A program made the translations under genes and the position numbers. Shown piece after piece: positions 44,352 through 53,663 of a stretch of 64,000 bases of DNA. This stretch comes from Natronococcus jeotgali DSM 18795 (GTDB taxonomy: Archaea > Halobacteriota > Halobacteria > Halobacteriales > Natrialbaceae): contig NZ_AOIA01000034.1 of assembly GCF_000337695.1 (NCBI RefSeq), positions 152,458-216,457 of the forward strand, in the 5' to 3' direction. The notes below the pieces were generated by a model. That model saw only the letters and a list, made by a program, of their open reading frames with translations, made no database searches and was not told the DNA's origin. Positions within the stretch are counted from its first letter, which is position 1; each line of letters starts with the position of its first letter.

Positions 44352-44541
44352 GCTACCATATATTGGTTTTGGGGCCTTTCAAGCGCCCGAAATCAGCGTT
44401 TTGGAGATTCGGAATGTTTCTGTCTGACAGGCTCGTCCACATATTGCAGAGTTCTCAGCCAGCCGAATTTGGGAGCAACACAGAATAACTTAGCCGAGTA
44501 GTAAAGTCACAAACAGCGGAATGAAACTATAGCCGGTGTAC

Positions 44542-45039
44542 TCACGCAGTCACTTCGTCAGCGGCGAAGTGCTCGCGGAGTTTATCCTCGTCTTCCGGTG
44601 AGAGATTCGTCTCCAGGACTTCGGGGTTGTACGGATCGAGCTCTTCGATAACGCGGTCTCGCTGGACGTCGCTCACGAGCATGAACAGCGCGGACTCGTC
44701 AGGTTCGATCTGCTCGCCAACTTCCTTGATGAACGCATCGTCGACACCGATATCGGAGAACTTTCCGCCCAGCGCGCCGGACACTGCACCAACAGCCATC
44801 CCTAGTACGGGTGCAAGGAAGATGAGTCCGATGAGCAGTCCCCAGAACGCACCACCGAGCGCGCCCGAACCGACGAGGCTCTGGGCCTGTTTTACGTCCG
44901 TTTTTCCTTTTTCGTTCCGGACCACGACAGCAGCATCGTCAATCGTGATCAACTCCTGTTTTTGCAACTCGAAGAGTTTGTCTCGCACTTCGAGTGCGCC
45001 AGTCTCGTTATCGAACGCTAGTACAATGAGTTTCTTCAT
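44542..45039 (-). CDS. DUF1269 membrane-associated protein
   Basis: A 165-aa protein beginning MKKLIVLAFDNETGALEVRDKL, the usual DUF1269 opening, followed by a glycine-rich hydrophobic hairpin (GALGGAFWGLLIGLIFLAPVLGMAVGAVSG) and a C-terminal soluble part ALFMLVSDVQRDRVIEEL. The family is common in haloarchaeal and bacterial stress loci; its role is unknown. It is the first gene inside the island, on the minus strand. Confidence 0.9.
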   Translation of the reverse strand: MKKLIVLAFDNETGALEVRDKLFELQKQELITIDDAAVVVRNEKGKTDVKQAQSLVGSGALGGAFWGLLIGLIFLAPVLGMAVGAVSGALGGKFSDIGVDDAFIKEVGEQIEPDESALFMLVSDVQRDRVIEELDPYNPEVLETNLSPEDEDKLREHFAADEVTA

Positions 45040-45129
45040 CCGGTGTCTTCACGGAAACTCCCACCGAGGGCTGGCAAATACCTTTCCGGTGCTGGAGGAG
45101 AGTGTCTCCACACGGAATCTGTGCTCGGA

Positions 45130-45520
45130 TGTATAACAGTTACCGATGGTATAATTGATCGACGGTTCTTTCGGACCGTCATCGTGTCAGTGGCGCGGGC
45201 GACCTTCTCCTGTATTTTGTACCTGTCTCCGGTTTCGAGATTGCGCATCTTCAGGGTACACGTGCGCGGAGTGTTTTCCCATCGATTACGAATACCTGCT
45301 CGCCGACCTCGTTTTCGACGTAGTAGTCGTCACCGATGGCCACGAGTCTCTGGGTCATTTTGTAGCGATCCCAGTCGCGTTTCCCGCTGACTTGTCCGCC
45401 ACGCAGTTCATCGCGCCGATTTCGGCGTCGTTCCTGTCGCCTTGCTCGTCGATTCATACCCAAGCGTACGCTTCCATACGGCATCAACAGGCCGTAATTT
45501 CGATTGGTATGCCTTCGCAA
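45130..45520 (-). pseudogene. LURP-one-related (tubby-like) gene, frameshifted
   Basis: The first part (45520-45251) encodes RYKMTQRLVAIGDDYYVENEVGEQVFVIDGKTLRARVP and stops. In another frame, just beyond, the family continues as YKIQEKVARATDTMTVRKN, then decays. Intact LURP-one proteins in haloarchaea join these pieces in one frame. The likely shift lies around 45245-45260. It is inside the island beside other damaged genes, consistent with decay. Confidence 0.7.
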
Positions 45521-45807
45521 AAAGACGGTCTATCGAGCGGCTTGGTTACTACCGATTACGAGCAGGCGGATGCCCTCCTCGGAAACGAGCTACAGGTCAA
45601 CGCCCTCGTCGCCTTCCGCGTCAGCTGGAGGCATCATATGTTCTTGCCCAACAATTCGATGTCCACCTGACCGAACAACTGGACCGCGACGTAATCATCC
45701 GTGTCGGATTCATCGGAGCCCAGAATTCTGAGGACGAGCCGCCGGATTCGTCGATCGAAGGGACAACGGTATCGGGCAGGACGGAAAATGGAGTTCTGTC
45801 CAGCTAA
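45510..45807 (+). pseudogene. degenerate coding remnant of unknown family
   Basis: Two plus-strand frames look protein-like but are out of register: GLVTTDYEQADALLGNELQ, then, after a shift near 45625, YVLAQQFDVHLTEQLDRDV and IIRVGFIGAQNSEDEP. Neither alone makes a normal gene. I do not recognise the family. The minus strand is also open here (45634-45894), so the call is tentative. Confidence 0.3.
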
Positions 45808-45990
45808 TTTGATACGAAAGAACGGACAGGAACCGTCTCCTTCGATGAGTGTCAGCACCTCATCGAACATCAGCATCGACGACGATTTTCCCAACTAGCA
45901 AAAAGATACTTGTCGATTGGTGGTGGGCATTCTCATGGAAATTCCAATGAAAAAACACATTGAGGGTACCTTCTTTGCGTCGAGTCCGTT

Positions 45991-46137
45991 ATGAATGATC
46001 CGAGTCCGGAGGTACCGTACACGCAGCCACGAACCCGGTTCTGGATACCCACGTTCATTACCTCATTGAGCATGGTTCTCGGCGTGCTTGTCTACCTCTC
46101 AGCGAAGACGAAACGCCCGCTGGATGGCTCTCAGTAG
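45991..46137 (+). CDS. 48-aa membrane protein
   Basis: A short frame, MNDPSPEVPYTQPRTRFW, followed by one hydrophobic helix (IPTFITSLSMVLGVLVYLSA) and a basic tail. It could be real; no clear RBS is seen. Function unknown. Confidence 0.4.
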   Translation: MNDPSPEVPYTQPRTRFWIPTFITSLSMVLGVLVYLSAKTKRPLDGSQ

Positions 46138-46245
46138 CCGATTCAAACGAATTCACCGTACGTTCAAAATGATATATGATGGATTGGTTATGCGAATAGG
46201 ACGCTTTGACGGCGAAAGCGAATCAAATCACGGTGAGTTACAGCG

Positions 46246-46881
46246 ATGAGCCTCATACAGGTTCTCCCATTGGCTATCGTAATGATCGCGGGCCCACAGA
46301 TACTCTCGCCCATCTTTCTTGCCACGAGCGAACAGTGGCGGAAGAACTCTGCGGCATACGTCTTCGGCGCGTCTCTCTCGATCAGCCTCGTCGTCGTCGT
46401 CGCGTACCTCCTCGGCAACAGTCTCGGCGGCGGAGGTGGTGGACTGTTAGGGGCGAGTGCGCAGCAACTGCTCTACCTCGTCGTCCTCGTCCTCCTCCTC
46501 TACGCGGCGGTGGAGACCTACCGAAAGCGGAACGTGTCCGAACCGCCGAAGTGGATGGGTAAGTTGACCAGCGCGTCACCGCGGTTCTCGTTTCGACTGG
46601 GGTTCCTCCTATTGGGGTTTTTTCCGACCGACATCGTCACCTCGATAAGCGTCGGCACCTACCTCGCGGCGAACGGCGATCCGGTCACGGACGCGGCTGG
46701 GTTCGTCCTGCTCACACTCTTCATCTTAGCGCTTCCGTCGCTCGGCGTGCTCGTCTTGGGCGAGCGGGCAGAAGCCGCACTCCCGAAGATCCGCGACTGG
46801 ATGAACGACAACTCGTGGATCATCTCTGAGGTGGTGATCGTATTATTCGTCGTCCTGACGCTCCAGAACCTCCTCGGGTAA
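46246..46881 (+). CDS. GAP family (LysE-like) membrane protein
   Basis: A 211-aa protein with six hydrophobic helices, starting MSLIQVLPLAIVMIAGPQILSPIF and containing LGFFPTDIVTSISVGTYLA and a C-terminal WIISEVVIVLFVVLTLQ. It fits the GAP/Sap family of LysE-type exporters found in actinobacteria and haloarchaea. A ggtgag site precedes the start by 9 nt. The transported compound is unknown. Confidence 0.85.
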   Translation: MSLIQVLPLAIVMIAGPQILSPIFLATSEQWRKNSAAYVFGASLSISLVVVVAYLLGNSLGGGGGGLLGASAQQLLYLVVLVLLLYAAVETYRKRNVSEPPKWMGKLTSASPRFSFRLGFLLLGFFPTDIVTSISVGTYLAANGDPVTDAAGFVLLTLFILALPSLGVLVLGERAEAALPKIRDWMNDNSWIISEVVIVLFVVLTLQNLLG

Positions 46882-47264
46882 GGCATTATGTAAATTCCAA
46901 TTGAATGATCAGTTATTACCACAGACGTCCTTTACACCATATGCCCCTCGTACAAGTATTAATATCCGAGGAGCGCGAGAGCGCCTTTTCGGGGCTCTCG
47001 GCGAGGGAGCATTGACTACACAGTTTTTGAAGAAGTCGGACGGGGTGGTTTCGAGGGCAGGGTCCAATTCCCCATCCCGGAGGGCGGTGTCGAACTGATA
47101 CTGGGGCGAACGATTAGCATCATTCGGGATACCACTCTGGTACTCGTGTCCATTATGGTTGACGAAGCCAACGAGTGTGAAAATCTAGCCAGTCAGTTTA
47201 ATTTTACTATCCCTGTTTAGTGAAATTAGGTTTATATCCACTGACAGCATAGTAATATTTGATC
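46882..47264. other. A/T-rich intergenic stretch with no clear gene
   Basis: It contains a short open segment on the plus strand (about 47060-47220) ending in a stop, which could be a gene-end remnant (it includes FPIPEGGVELILGRTISII), but no start or family is recognisable. The right end holds the promoter of the DUF5518 gene. Confidence 0.4.
47229..47239 (+). promoter_or_regulatory. box A for the DUF5518 gene
   Basis: ggtttatatcc lies about 31 nt before the ATG at 47265, matching the archaeal TATA consensus closely. Confidence 0.65.
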
Positions 47265-47669
47265 ATGGAAATAAACTGGACAGCAGTCATTACTGGATTC
47301 GTCGTGACCCTCGCATTAGGGTTCATCAGCGGCCTCATCTATGTCGGATCGGAAGCATCAGTCGTGCTCCTGTACTGGGGAGCAATCGGACTACTCGGCG
47401 GCCTCACCGCCGGATACCTCGCTGGCGGGACGATCAGTTCCGGTGCAACCCACGGCGGTATCGCCACCGTCTTCGGGTCGCTGGTGCTGTTAGCCCTTGC
47501 GACGTTCACGACCCTGCTCTTCGCAGGCCTCGTCGCATCGTTCAGCATGCTCGTACTCGGCCTGCTGATGCTCGCTTTCTACGCCATCCCCGGTGCTCTG
47601 GGCGGCGTGGTCGGCTCGTGGGCAAAGCACCGCCGGGTCGCTCCGGAACCGTCGGGTACCCGGGCCTGA
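47265..47669 (+). CDS. DUF5518 membrane protein
   Basis: A 134-aa four-helix membrane protein starting MEINWTAVITGFVVTLALGF, with glycine-rich helices (GAIGLLGGLTAGYLAGG, GALGGVVGSW). The pattern matches DUF5518, frequent in haloarchaeal accessory DNA. The ATG at 47265 is preferred over the TTG at 47259. Function unknown. Confidence 0.85.
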   Translation: MEINWTAVITGFVVTLALGFISGLIYVGSEASVVLLYWGAIGLLGGLTAGYLAGGTISSGATHGGIATVFGSLVLLALATFTTLLFAGLVASFSMLVLGLLMLAFYAIPGALGGVVGSWAKHRRVAPEPSGTRA

Positions 47670-47860
47670 ATTAGTCACTGGCGACCCATACCGAGTTTTT
47701 TGTAGACTACAATCGGCAGATGAGTTTCATCGCCGTCACGAATCCCTTATTAATACCCTCGAGGAGTAATTGGATTCGTCACGCCACTCCACACAAATCG
47801 GAAACCATCAGAAAGTAAATATAATTGATTTAACCACTAGCTGAAGCGTTTCATGAACTG

Positions 47861-48892
47861 ATGAGTGCAGAATCGAAGCGATCGAAACGGTTTCTCGTTC
47901 TGATCGGTATTCTAGTCGGACTGCTATCCGTACTGATCGTCCTGCCGTTTCTCACCTGGATTCTGATCGCCGTGATCCTGGCATACGCGCTCGCTCCCAT
48001 CAACAATCGGCTTTTACAGCGATTCCGGGCGGGACTATCCGCCGGTCTGTCGATTCTCATCGGACTGTTTCTGATCGTCCTTCCGATCGTTCTCATTCTT
48101 GGTGTTGCGGCGAATCAGGCCCGGCAACTCTTCGCAGAGTTCGAGCCTGGAGATGTCTCCCAGCTCGACGACGTCATCGCGGAACGGTTCGGTATTCAGG
48201 TGGATATCGCGGCCCTCCAGGAGTCGTTCAGCGGCGTCGTCAGAACGGGTGCGCGAGGCCTCGCTGGCAATCTCTTCAGCATCATCGGGGGTCTTCCCGA
48301 GATTTTTATCGGATTTACAGTACTGTTTTTCGTCCTATTCTATTTGCTCAAAGACGGCGACCAAGCCCTTGCATGGTTTCGTACGGTCTTACCACTTGAG
48401 CCCGACGTCCGAGAGGAACTGTTCAAAGAAACAAATCTGCTGATCCACAATTCACTGGTCGGTACTGCCGCTGTTGCCGCAGCGCAAGCAGTCCTGCTCG
48501 GCGTTGCGTTCCTCGTTCTCGGCCTCGGGAACGTCATCTTCTGGATCGTAACGACGTTCGTTGCAGCGATGATTCCGCTCGTCGGTGCGTCGATTATCTG
48601 GTTGCCTGCATCGATCTATCTGTTCATCGTTGGCCGCCCTGTCCCTGCAATTGCGTTGTTGGCGTTCGGTGCAGTCGTTATCAGTACCGTCGATAACGTC
48701 CTTCGTCCGATCGTCATGCGACGTGGAACCCAGCTCAGTCCTGTCGTCACAATTATCGGTATTTTCGGTGGCATCGCACTCTTCGGTTTCGTCGGTCTCT
48801 TTATCGGTCCGATCGTCCTCGGGATGATGAAACTGATCATCGACATATTGGTCCGTGAGTATCCCGAGTCATCACCGACCCAGCAGGGGTGA
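47861..48892 (+). CDS. AI-2E family (YdiK/PerM-type) transporter
   Basis: A 343-aa polytopic protein with eight predicted helices. The opening is FLVLIGILVGLLSVLIVLPF; a large soluble loop follows (residues ~85-145); the conserved central FFVLFYLLKDGDQALAWF and VGASIIWLPASIYL precede the C-terminal GGIALFGFVGLFIGPIVL. These match the AI-2E transporter family, whose members move quorum signals or Na+/H+. The substrate cannot be assigned. Upstream 47670-47860 is a simple A/T-rich promoter area. Confidence 0.92.
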   Translation: MSAESKRSKRFLVLIGILVGLLSVLIVLPFLTWILIAVILAYALAPINNRLLQRFRAGLSAGLSILIGLFLIVLPIVLILGVAANQARQLFAEFEPGDVSQLDDVIAERFGIQVDIAALQESFSGVVRTGARGLAGNLFSIIGGLPEIFIGFTVLFFVLFYLLKDGDQALAWFRTVLPLEPDVREELFKETNLLIHNSLVGTAAVAAAQAVLLGVAFLVLGLGNVIFWIVTTFVAAMIPLVGASIIWLPASIYLFIVGRPVPAIALLAFGAVVISTVDNVLRPIVMRRGTQLSPVVTIIGIFGGIALFGFVGLFIGPIVLGMMKLIIDILVREYPESSPTQQG

Positions 48893-48976
48893 GCGTAGTA
48901 ATCAAGAACCTCAATTTTTATATTAAACACCGAGTATTTTTGATTTCAGTCGCTGCAAACAACCCGTGGAACGAGA

Positions 48977-49425
48977 TCACGACTCTTGTGTTTCGGGTCC
49001 CCTTCTAACGATTGTCACAGGCATGTGTGCCCGTCGAACGACGTGTTCAGCGACGCTTCCGAGGAGATATCGTGAGATCCCGTGGCGGCCATGACTTCCC
49101 AGTACGATGTGATCCACGTCGTGTTCCTCCGCGTAGTCCACGATCGAGGTGGTTGCCTCTCCAAATACCGTCTCCGTCGTTATTTCGTTCTCGTAGTGTT
49201 GTGCGATTTCAGTAGCTCTGTCAATTGACGGTTCTGTAGCCTCTTGTGATCGCTCGTGAGCCTCCTCCAAATCGTCTCCCTCTACAGCATCTGCAATGTA
49301 CCATTCCTGAGGATCATTCACGTGAAGAACGCGTATCTCTGCATCAGTGTACGTGCTCAGGGCGTGCCGTAATGCGAAATTCGCCTGGTTGACCCGTCGT
49401 ATGCAACCAGAACTCGATCGCCCAT
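48977..49425 (-). pseudogene. universal stress protein (UspA), single-base frameshift
   Basis: The start at 49423-49425 gives MGDRVLVAYDGST, the normal USP N-terminus, then the frame runs into a stop. One base later the family continues in the next frame (ANFALRHALSTYTDAEIRVLHVNDPQEW) through to GSHGRHGISRYLLGSVAEHVVRRA, the USP ATP-binding signature. The total of 449 nt is not a multiple of three. A single C appears missing at about 49386-49390. It could be a real mutation or a sequencing error. Confidence 0.8.
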
Positions 49426-49574
49426 AGATCTACAAAGGCGAGAAGGAGTAAATTCCCCCGTATCGATGTGTTCTAATTTCTCCCCGGCGCTCATAAAGCG
49501 AAGCGAGCAGATGCGAGCTTCGCGGAGTGGATCGCCGACGATTTGAAGCAGGGGGGAGCTTTGCTCCGACCGGA

Positions 49575-49719
49575 GTTCGAATCCGTCAGGGCCCATCGAT
49601 TCTGCGATGAACGGACATGAGGAGCGAATCGATCTCGCACTGCGGTTCGAACCAGACTGAGGCTCTGCGACCAGCGCGAGCAGGTTCTCAGGCGAGATTT
49701 GAATCCGCCAGGGCTCATG
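49575..49719 (+). repeat. island right-end unit (two tRNA tail copies)
   Basis: It begins with 22 nt identical to tRNA positions 44206-44227 (49575-49596) and ends with a degenerate tail (49696-49719, four transitions in 24). The inner part (49642-49695) matches 44274-44327 with four mismatches. It is the counterpart of the left-end unit. Confidence 0.85.
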
Positions 49720-49780
49720 ATTTCCGTAAAATGATTCTTGAGAATTTCTTATTGGATGCGTTCCAAATCAAACGTAACAG

Positions 49781-50122
49781 TTACGTTTCGTCCTCCAGAC
49801 GCTTGCGACGTTTCTCGAACTCTTCGTCCGAGATCTCACCACGAGCGTATGCAACTCGTAACTCTTCGAGCGCAGTATCTCGGCCGATGGCACTGGGTTG
49901 CCGAACCGCCCTGTACAGAAGGTATCCGAACCCGAGGAATACGAGCAAGGGAATGAGACCCATTAGAAGCCACATCCAAGCGGCCCCAGTACCGTTCCAC
50001 ATGTGGCCCCAACCCCACAGTCCCATCATCGGCATCATTAGTATCATCATCAGGATCGGCAGTAGTAGGAGTGCGGCGACGACGATCACGGCCGTCCGAG
50101 TCAGGGGATCATCGGGTACCAT
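49781..50122 (-). CDS. SHOCT domain membrane protein
   Basis: A 113-aa protein: two helices rich in Met and Trp (LLLLPILMMILMMPMMGLWGWG; WMWLLMGLIPLLVFLGFGYLLY), then a C-terminal SHOCT motif (ALEELRVAYARGEISDEEFEKRRKRL). The Met/His-rich segment MMPMMGLWGWGHMW could bind copper. It is the last gene of a leftward copper-related unit. The ATG at 50120-50122 is chosen over a longer frame. Confidence 0.88.
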   Translation of the reverse strand: MVPDDPLTRTAVIVVAALLLLPILMMILMMPMMGLWGWGHMWNGTGAAWMWLLMGLIPLLVFLGFGYLLYRAVRQPSAIGRDTALEELRVAYARGEISDEEFEKRRKRLEDET

Positions 50123-50213
50123 ATTGAAAGTAGGTGTACATGAGTAATGAACCAGCGGGACAGGTCCCACCTCACGGGATCACCAAGACGCGTTTTCTTC
50201 CCTGTCACAGCTA

Positions 50214-51215
50214 TCAATCGGTTCCCTGTGTAGGCCACTGCCGAACGTCGGATTCGACCAATCCGAGTAGTAACCGCCGGCGTTTATCAAGGCCATCAAG
50301 ACAGGTTTGGAACTCTTCGTCCGACACGGTTGGAATACCCGCTTCACGGAGTGTTCCTAGATCCGGTGTGGGAGGAGAACCGTCAGCAGGCTCGACGAAG
50401 TTCTCGTGAAGCGTTTCGAGGTAGTTTTCGATACTATTGCGGGTGTTTCGGACAAAGATCTCGTTCGGTCGATGTGGTTCCGGCACGCCGAATCGGATGA
50501 GCGTCAACGCCTCATCGAGTGCCGTGATTTCCACGGCGGGGGATTGCTTCCGCTGAGCGCTGTGAAAGTAATGAAGCACCGGGTACGCGTTGTGATTTTC
50601 TGTTAGGGTCGAAAGCTGTGTTACGACGGTGTTCAACGGCAGATCAAGCCCCTGAAATTCCTCGCCGTTCCAAGCAGTCCGAACGATTTCCTCGCTTCGC
50701 ATTCCGAACCCGCTCACGTTGGTGGCGAACGCACGCTTCTGGGTGACTGCATCGAGTACTGACAGTGTATACGTAACGCCAAGCGTTACGAAGAGCAATC
50801 CGCTGCTCGTTGCGAGTATCGTGATAAGCTGCCAGAGACCTTCCCGTGGAGCAAAATCACCGATACCTAACGTGAAAACCGTGTATCCGACGAAATAGAT
50901 CCGGTCGGTCCACGACACCGAACCGCGGTTGAGTGTATCGATGAGGATGTTCTCGGCCCCGGCGAAAATAAGCGTCCATCCGCTCCAGATTAGCACAATC
51001 CATACCGCGAGGGTCAGCACGAAGATCAGCGGTCCTGAAAGGCTGAGCAGCCGTGAGTTTTGGGCGCCGACCCATCGTAGTGATCGCCACGTCCACACCA
51101 TCAACCGAGACGTAATTGGACCAGCGCCGCCTTCGACCCAGAGCGTCGTCCAGAGAAGGTCGATTACGGTTCCGACGAGAAGAAAAACGCCGAGGGCGAG
51201 GTATATGCGGTTCAT
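50214..51215 (-). CDS. two-pore-helix ion channel (Ion_trans_2)
   Basis: A 333-aa protein: an N-terminal membrane helix, a central helix, a pore loop YTVFTLGIGDFAPREG, then a final helix ATSSGLLFVTLGVTYTLSV, and a ~170-aa cytoplasmic domain. The filter reads TLGIGD where K+ channels have TVGYGD, so selectivity is uncertain. The C-terminal domain has no obvious RCK signature. Downstream of the CopB gene in the same direction. Confidence 0.85.
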   Translation of the reverse strand: MNRIYLALGVFLLVGTVIDLLWTTLWVEGGAGPITSRLMVWTWRSLRWVGAQNSRLLSLSGPLIFVLTLAVWIVLIWSGWTLIFAGAENILIDTLNRGSVSWTDRIYFVGYTVFTLGIGDFAPREGLWQLITILATSSGLLFVTLGVTYTLSVLDAVTQKRAFATNVSGFGMRSEEIVRTAWNGEEFQGLDLPLNTVVTQLSTLTENHNAYPVLHYFHSAQRKQSPAVEITALDEALTLIRFGVPEPHRPNEIFVRNTRNSIENYLETLHENFVEPADGSPPTPDLGTLREAGIPTVSDEEFQTCLDGLDKRRRLLLGLVESDVRQWPTQGTD

Positions 51216-51266
51216 TTCGCTTGCTGAGTGATGTGACGGCTTACTTGCTGTCGGTAGACGTCCATT

Positions 51267-53573
51267 TTAGTCGGCCGGTTGTGCGTCTGGAGCGGTTGGC
51301 ATGCCCGGCACACTCGAAAGGGAAAGATCGACGCGGCGGAGTAGCTGTGCGTTGATTGCGACGATAACCGTACTGAGTGACATCAGGAGCGCTCCGACTG
51401 CTGGCGATAGTAAGATCCCGATCGGCGCGAGAACACCCGCCGCGAGCGGGATTGCGAAGACGTTGTACCCGGCAGCCCAGACGATGTTTTCTTGCATCTT
51501 CCGGTAACTCGCCTTGCTCAGCTTCACGAGACGGGCAACGTCCATCGGGTTGTTCTGCACGAGGATGACGTCTGCAGACTGAACGGCGACGTCCGTCCCA
51601 CTTCCAATGGCGATCCCGACGTTGGCTCGAGTCAGCGCGGGCGCGTCGTTGACGCCGTCGCCGACCATCGCCACGAACTTACCTTGGTTCTGTAGCTCTT
51701 GGACCTTCTCGTCTTTGTCTTCGGGCAGTACCTCCGCGAACACCGTATCGATTCCCAGTTCATTGGCCACTGCATCGGCCACATCCCTCGAGTCGCCGGT
51801 CAGCATCGCCACTTCGATATCGAGTTCGTGGAGCGCTTCGACGACTCGGTAGCTCTCGTCCCGGATCACGTCCGCCATAGCGAAGGCAGCGATCGGCTCC
51901 TCATTTCGAACGACGTACACGACAGTCTGTCCGTTTTCGCCGGCCTCATCAGCGAACCGCTGCAGATCCGACCGGACATCGATATCAAGGTGAGTCAGGA
52001 GGTTTGGACCGCCGACATAAACCTCGTCACCCGTAATCCGCGCGCGAACTCCCCGACCTTTCATCGCTTCGAAGTCCTCCGATTCGGGAACGCTAACACC
52101 GCGTTCAGCAGCCGCTTCGCGGATAGCGCGGGCAATCATGTGTTCCGAGTCACCCTCGACTGCAGCCGCCAGCGCCAGCGCCTCCTCCTCGTCGATACTG
52201 CTCACGGTCTCTGTACCGACGACACCGTGTTCGCCTTCGGTGAGCGTTCCCGTCTTGTCGAAGATGATCGCGTCCAGGTTCCGTGCTTCTTCCATTGCGA
52301 TGCGGTCCCGCACCAACATCCCGTTTCGGGCCGCCAGCGAGGTGTTGATCGCAACTACGAGCGGAATGGCGAGGCCGAGTGCGTGTGGACACGCGATCAC
52401 GAGGACGGTGACGACTCGCTCGATGACCGCCGCGTCGAACGACACGGCGACCGTCCACCCGACGGCAGTCACGGCCGCTGCCGCGACGGCGACGTAGAAT
52501 AACCAGCCGGCAGCTCGGTCAGCAAGCACTTGCGTCTGCGACTTGCTCCCTTGTGCTTCTTCGACGAGACGCATGATTCCCGCAAGAGTCGTCTCCTCGC
52601 CCGTCGCTTCGATGCGAACACGGAGACTCCCGTCACCGTTGATGGTCCCGCCGATCACCTCGTCGCCCGGCTCTTTCGAAACTGGCATCGACTCGCCGGT
52701 GATCATCGACTCGTTCACGTCCGAATCACCCTCCTCAACGACGCCGTCTGCAGGGACGCTGGTACCGGGACGGACGAGGACGAGATCTCCTTCGGAAAGG
52801 TCGCCCACCGGGACCTCTTCGGTTTTTTCGGCAGCGGCTCCCGAATGGCCAGCCGAACCGCGTTCGGCGCTGTCAGCGTCATCGGTGATTCTTTCGGCGG
52901 TGTCGGGCATGAGCTGTGCCAGCTCGTCGAGCGCACTCTGTGCTCGCCGAACCGATCGCATTTCGATCCAGTGGCCCAACAGCATGATGTCGATCAGGGT
53001 GACGAGTTCCCAGAAGAACGCCGATTGGGTCGGCAGGACGACGCTCGCCAGGCTATAGACGAACGCGACTGAGATCGCCATCGAGATGAGCGTCATCATC
53101 CCCGGTGATCGATTGCGCAGTTCGGGGACGGCCATTCGGAGGAACGGAACACCACCGTACCCGAAGACGATTACCGCGAAAACCGGATTGATCCACTCAC
53201 TTCCGGGAAACGCTGGAACGGAAAACCCCAGCCACTCCTGGAGCATCTCGCTGTAGAGGAGAACCGGAATCGAGAGCAGCGTCGAGATGAAAAACCGACG
53301 GCGGAACATCGCTTCGTGGCCCTCGTGCATTCCACCGTGATCGTGACCATCGCCCTCGTGGTCCATTCGGTGTTCGTGCTCGTCTTCGATCGTTCGTTCG
53401 GCCTCGTCAGCGTCCGTAGCCTTCTCCTCGACCAGCGACTGTTCCACTTGAGGTTCTGATTTTCCGTCGGTGTTGTCTGGCTCGCCATCGACAGTGGACC
53501 GGTGGTCGCGGTTAGGACGGTTTCCAGGTGGATTTTCGTCGTCCGTTGATCGATTGTGATCGTGGTTATTCAT
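51267..53573 (-). CDS. copB: copper-type P-type ATPase (CopB, P1B-3)
   Basis: A 768-aa heavy-metal pump. The N-terminus is His-rich ([29 protein letters not shown]) instead of HMA domains. Core motifs: TGES phosphatase loop, metal motif CPH ([13 protein letters not shown]) and phosphorylation site [11 protein letters not shown]. The last helices show [11 protein letters not shown] and [16 protein letters not shown], which are P1B-3 (CopB) signatures associated with Cu export. Odd: the usual HP dipeptide of the nucleotide domain reads HM ([10 protein letters not shown]). Part of an apparent leftward unit with the SPW and Csp-like genes. Confidence 0.94.
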   Translation of the reverse strand: MNNHDHNRSTDDENPPGNRPNRDHRSTVDGEPDNTDGKSEPQVEQSLVEEKATDADEAERTIEDEHEHRMDHEGDGHDHGGMHEGHEAMFRRRFFISTLLSIPVLLYSEMLQEWLGFSVPAFPGSEWINPVFAVIVFGYGGVPFLRMAVPELRNRSPGMMTLISMAISVAFVYSLASVVLPTQSAFFWELVTLIDIMLLGHWIEMRSVRRAQSALDELAQLMPDTAERITDDADSAERGSAGHSGAAAEKTEEVPVGDLSEGDLVLVRPGTSVPADGVVEEGDSDVNESMITGESMPVSKEPGDEVIGGTINGDGSLRVRIEATGEETTLAGIMRLVEEAQGSKSQTQVLADRAAGWLFYVAVAAAAVTAVGWTVAVSFDAAVIERVVTVLVIACPHALGLAIPLVVAINTSLAARNGMLVRDRIAMEEARNLDAIIFDKTGTLTEGEHGVVGTETVSSIDEEEALALAAAVEGDSEHMIARAIREAAAERGVSVPESEDFEAMKGRGVRARITGDEVYVGGPNLLTHLDIDVRSDLQRFADEAGENGQTVVYVVRNEEPIAAFAMADVIRDESYRVVEALHELDIEVAMLTGDSRDVADAVANELGIDTVFAEVLPEDKDEKVQELQNQGKFVAMVGDGVNDAPALTRANVGIAIGSGTDVAVQSADVILVQNNPMDVARLVKLSKASYRKMQENIVWAAGYNVFAIPLAAGVLAPIGILLSPAVGALLMSLSTVIVAINAQLLRRVDLSLSSVPGMPTAPDAQPAD

Positions 53574-53663
53574 GAGCGTTTAAATACTGAAACATCGGCC
53601 AAGGTGATCCATGTGTTGGTGAAACATAACGATTACTTACATAATACTGCTAAATTGTGCATA

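Larger units (their letters stand above)
44206..49719. mobile_element. tRNA-associated genomic island, 5.4 kb, integrase not seen
   Basis: Bounded by two copies of a ~145-bp tRNA-tail unit (44206-44351 and 49575-49719). The interior is visibly A/T-richer and gene-poor. It carries DUF1269, GAP-family, DUF5518, AI-2E-family and USP genes, two of the loci broken. No integrase or transposase frame was found, so it is either a decayed element or was mobilised by machinery elsewhere. Whether the boundaries are true att sites is inferred. Confidence 0.65.

Noticed and set aside
44351..44541. Possible insertion-sequence end
   Set aside because: The stretch is A/T-rich and looks non-coding, but no inverted repeat, target duplication or transposase fragment could be shown.
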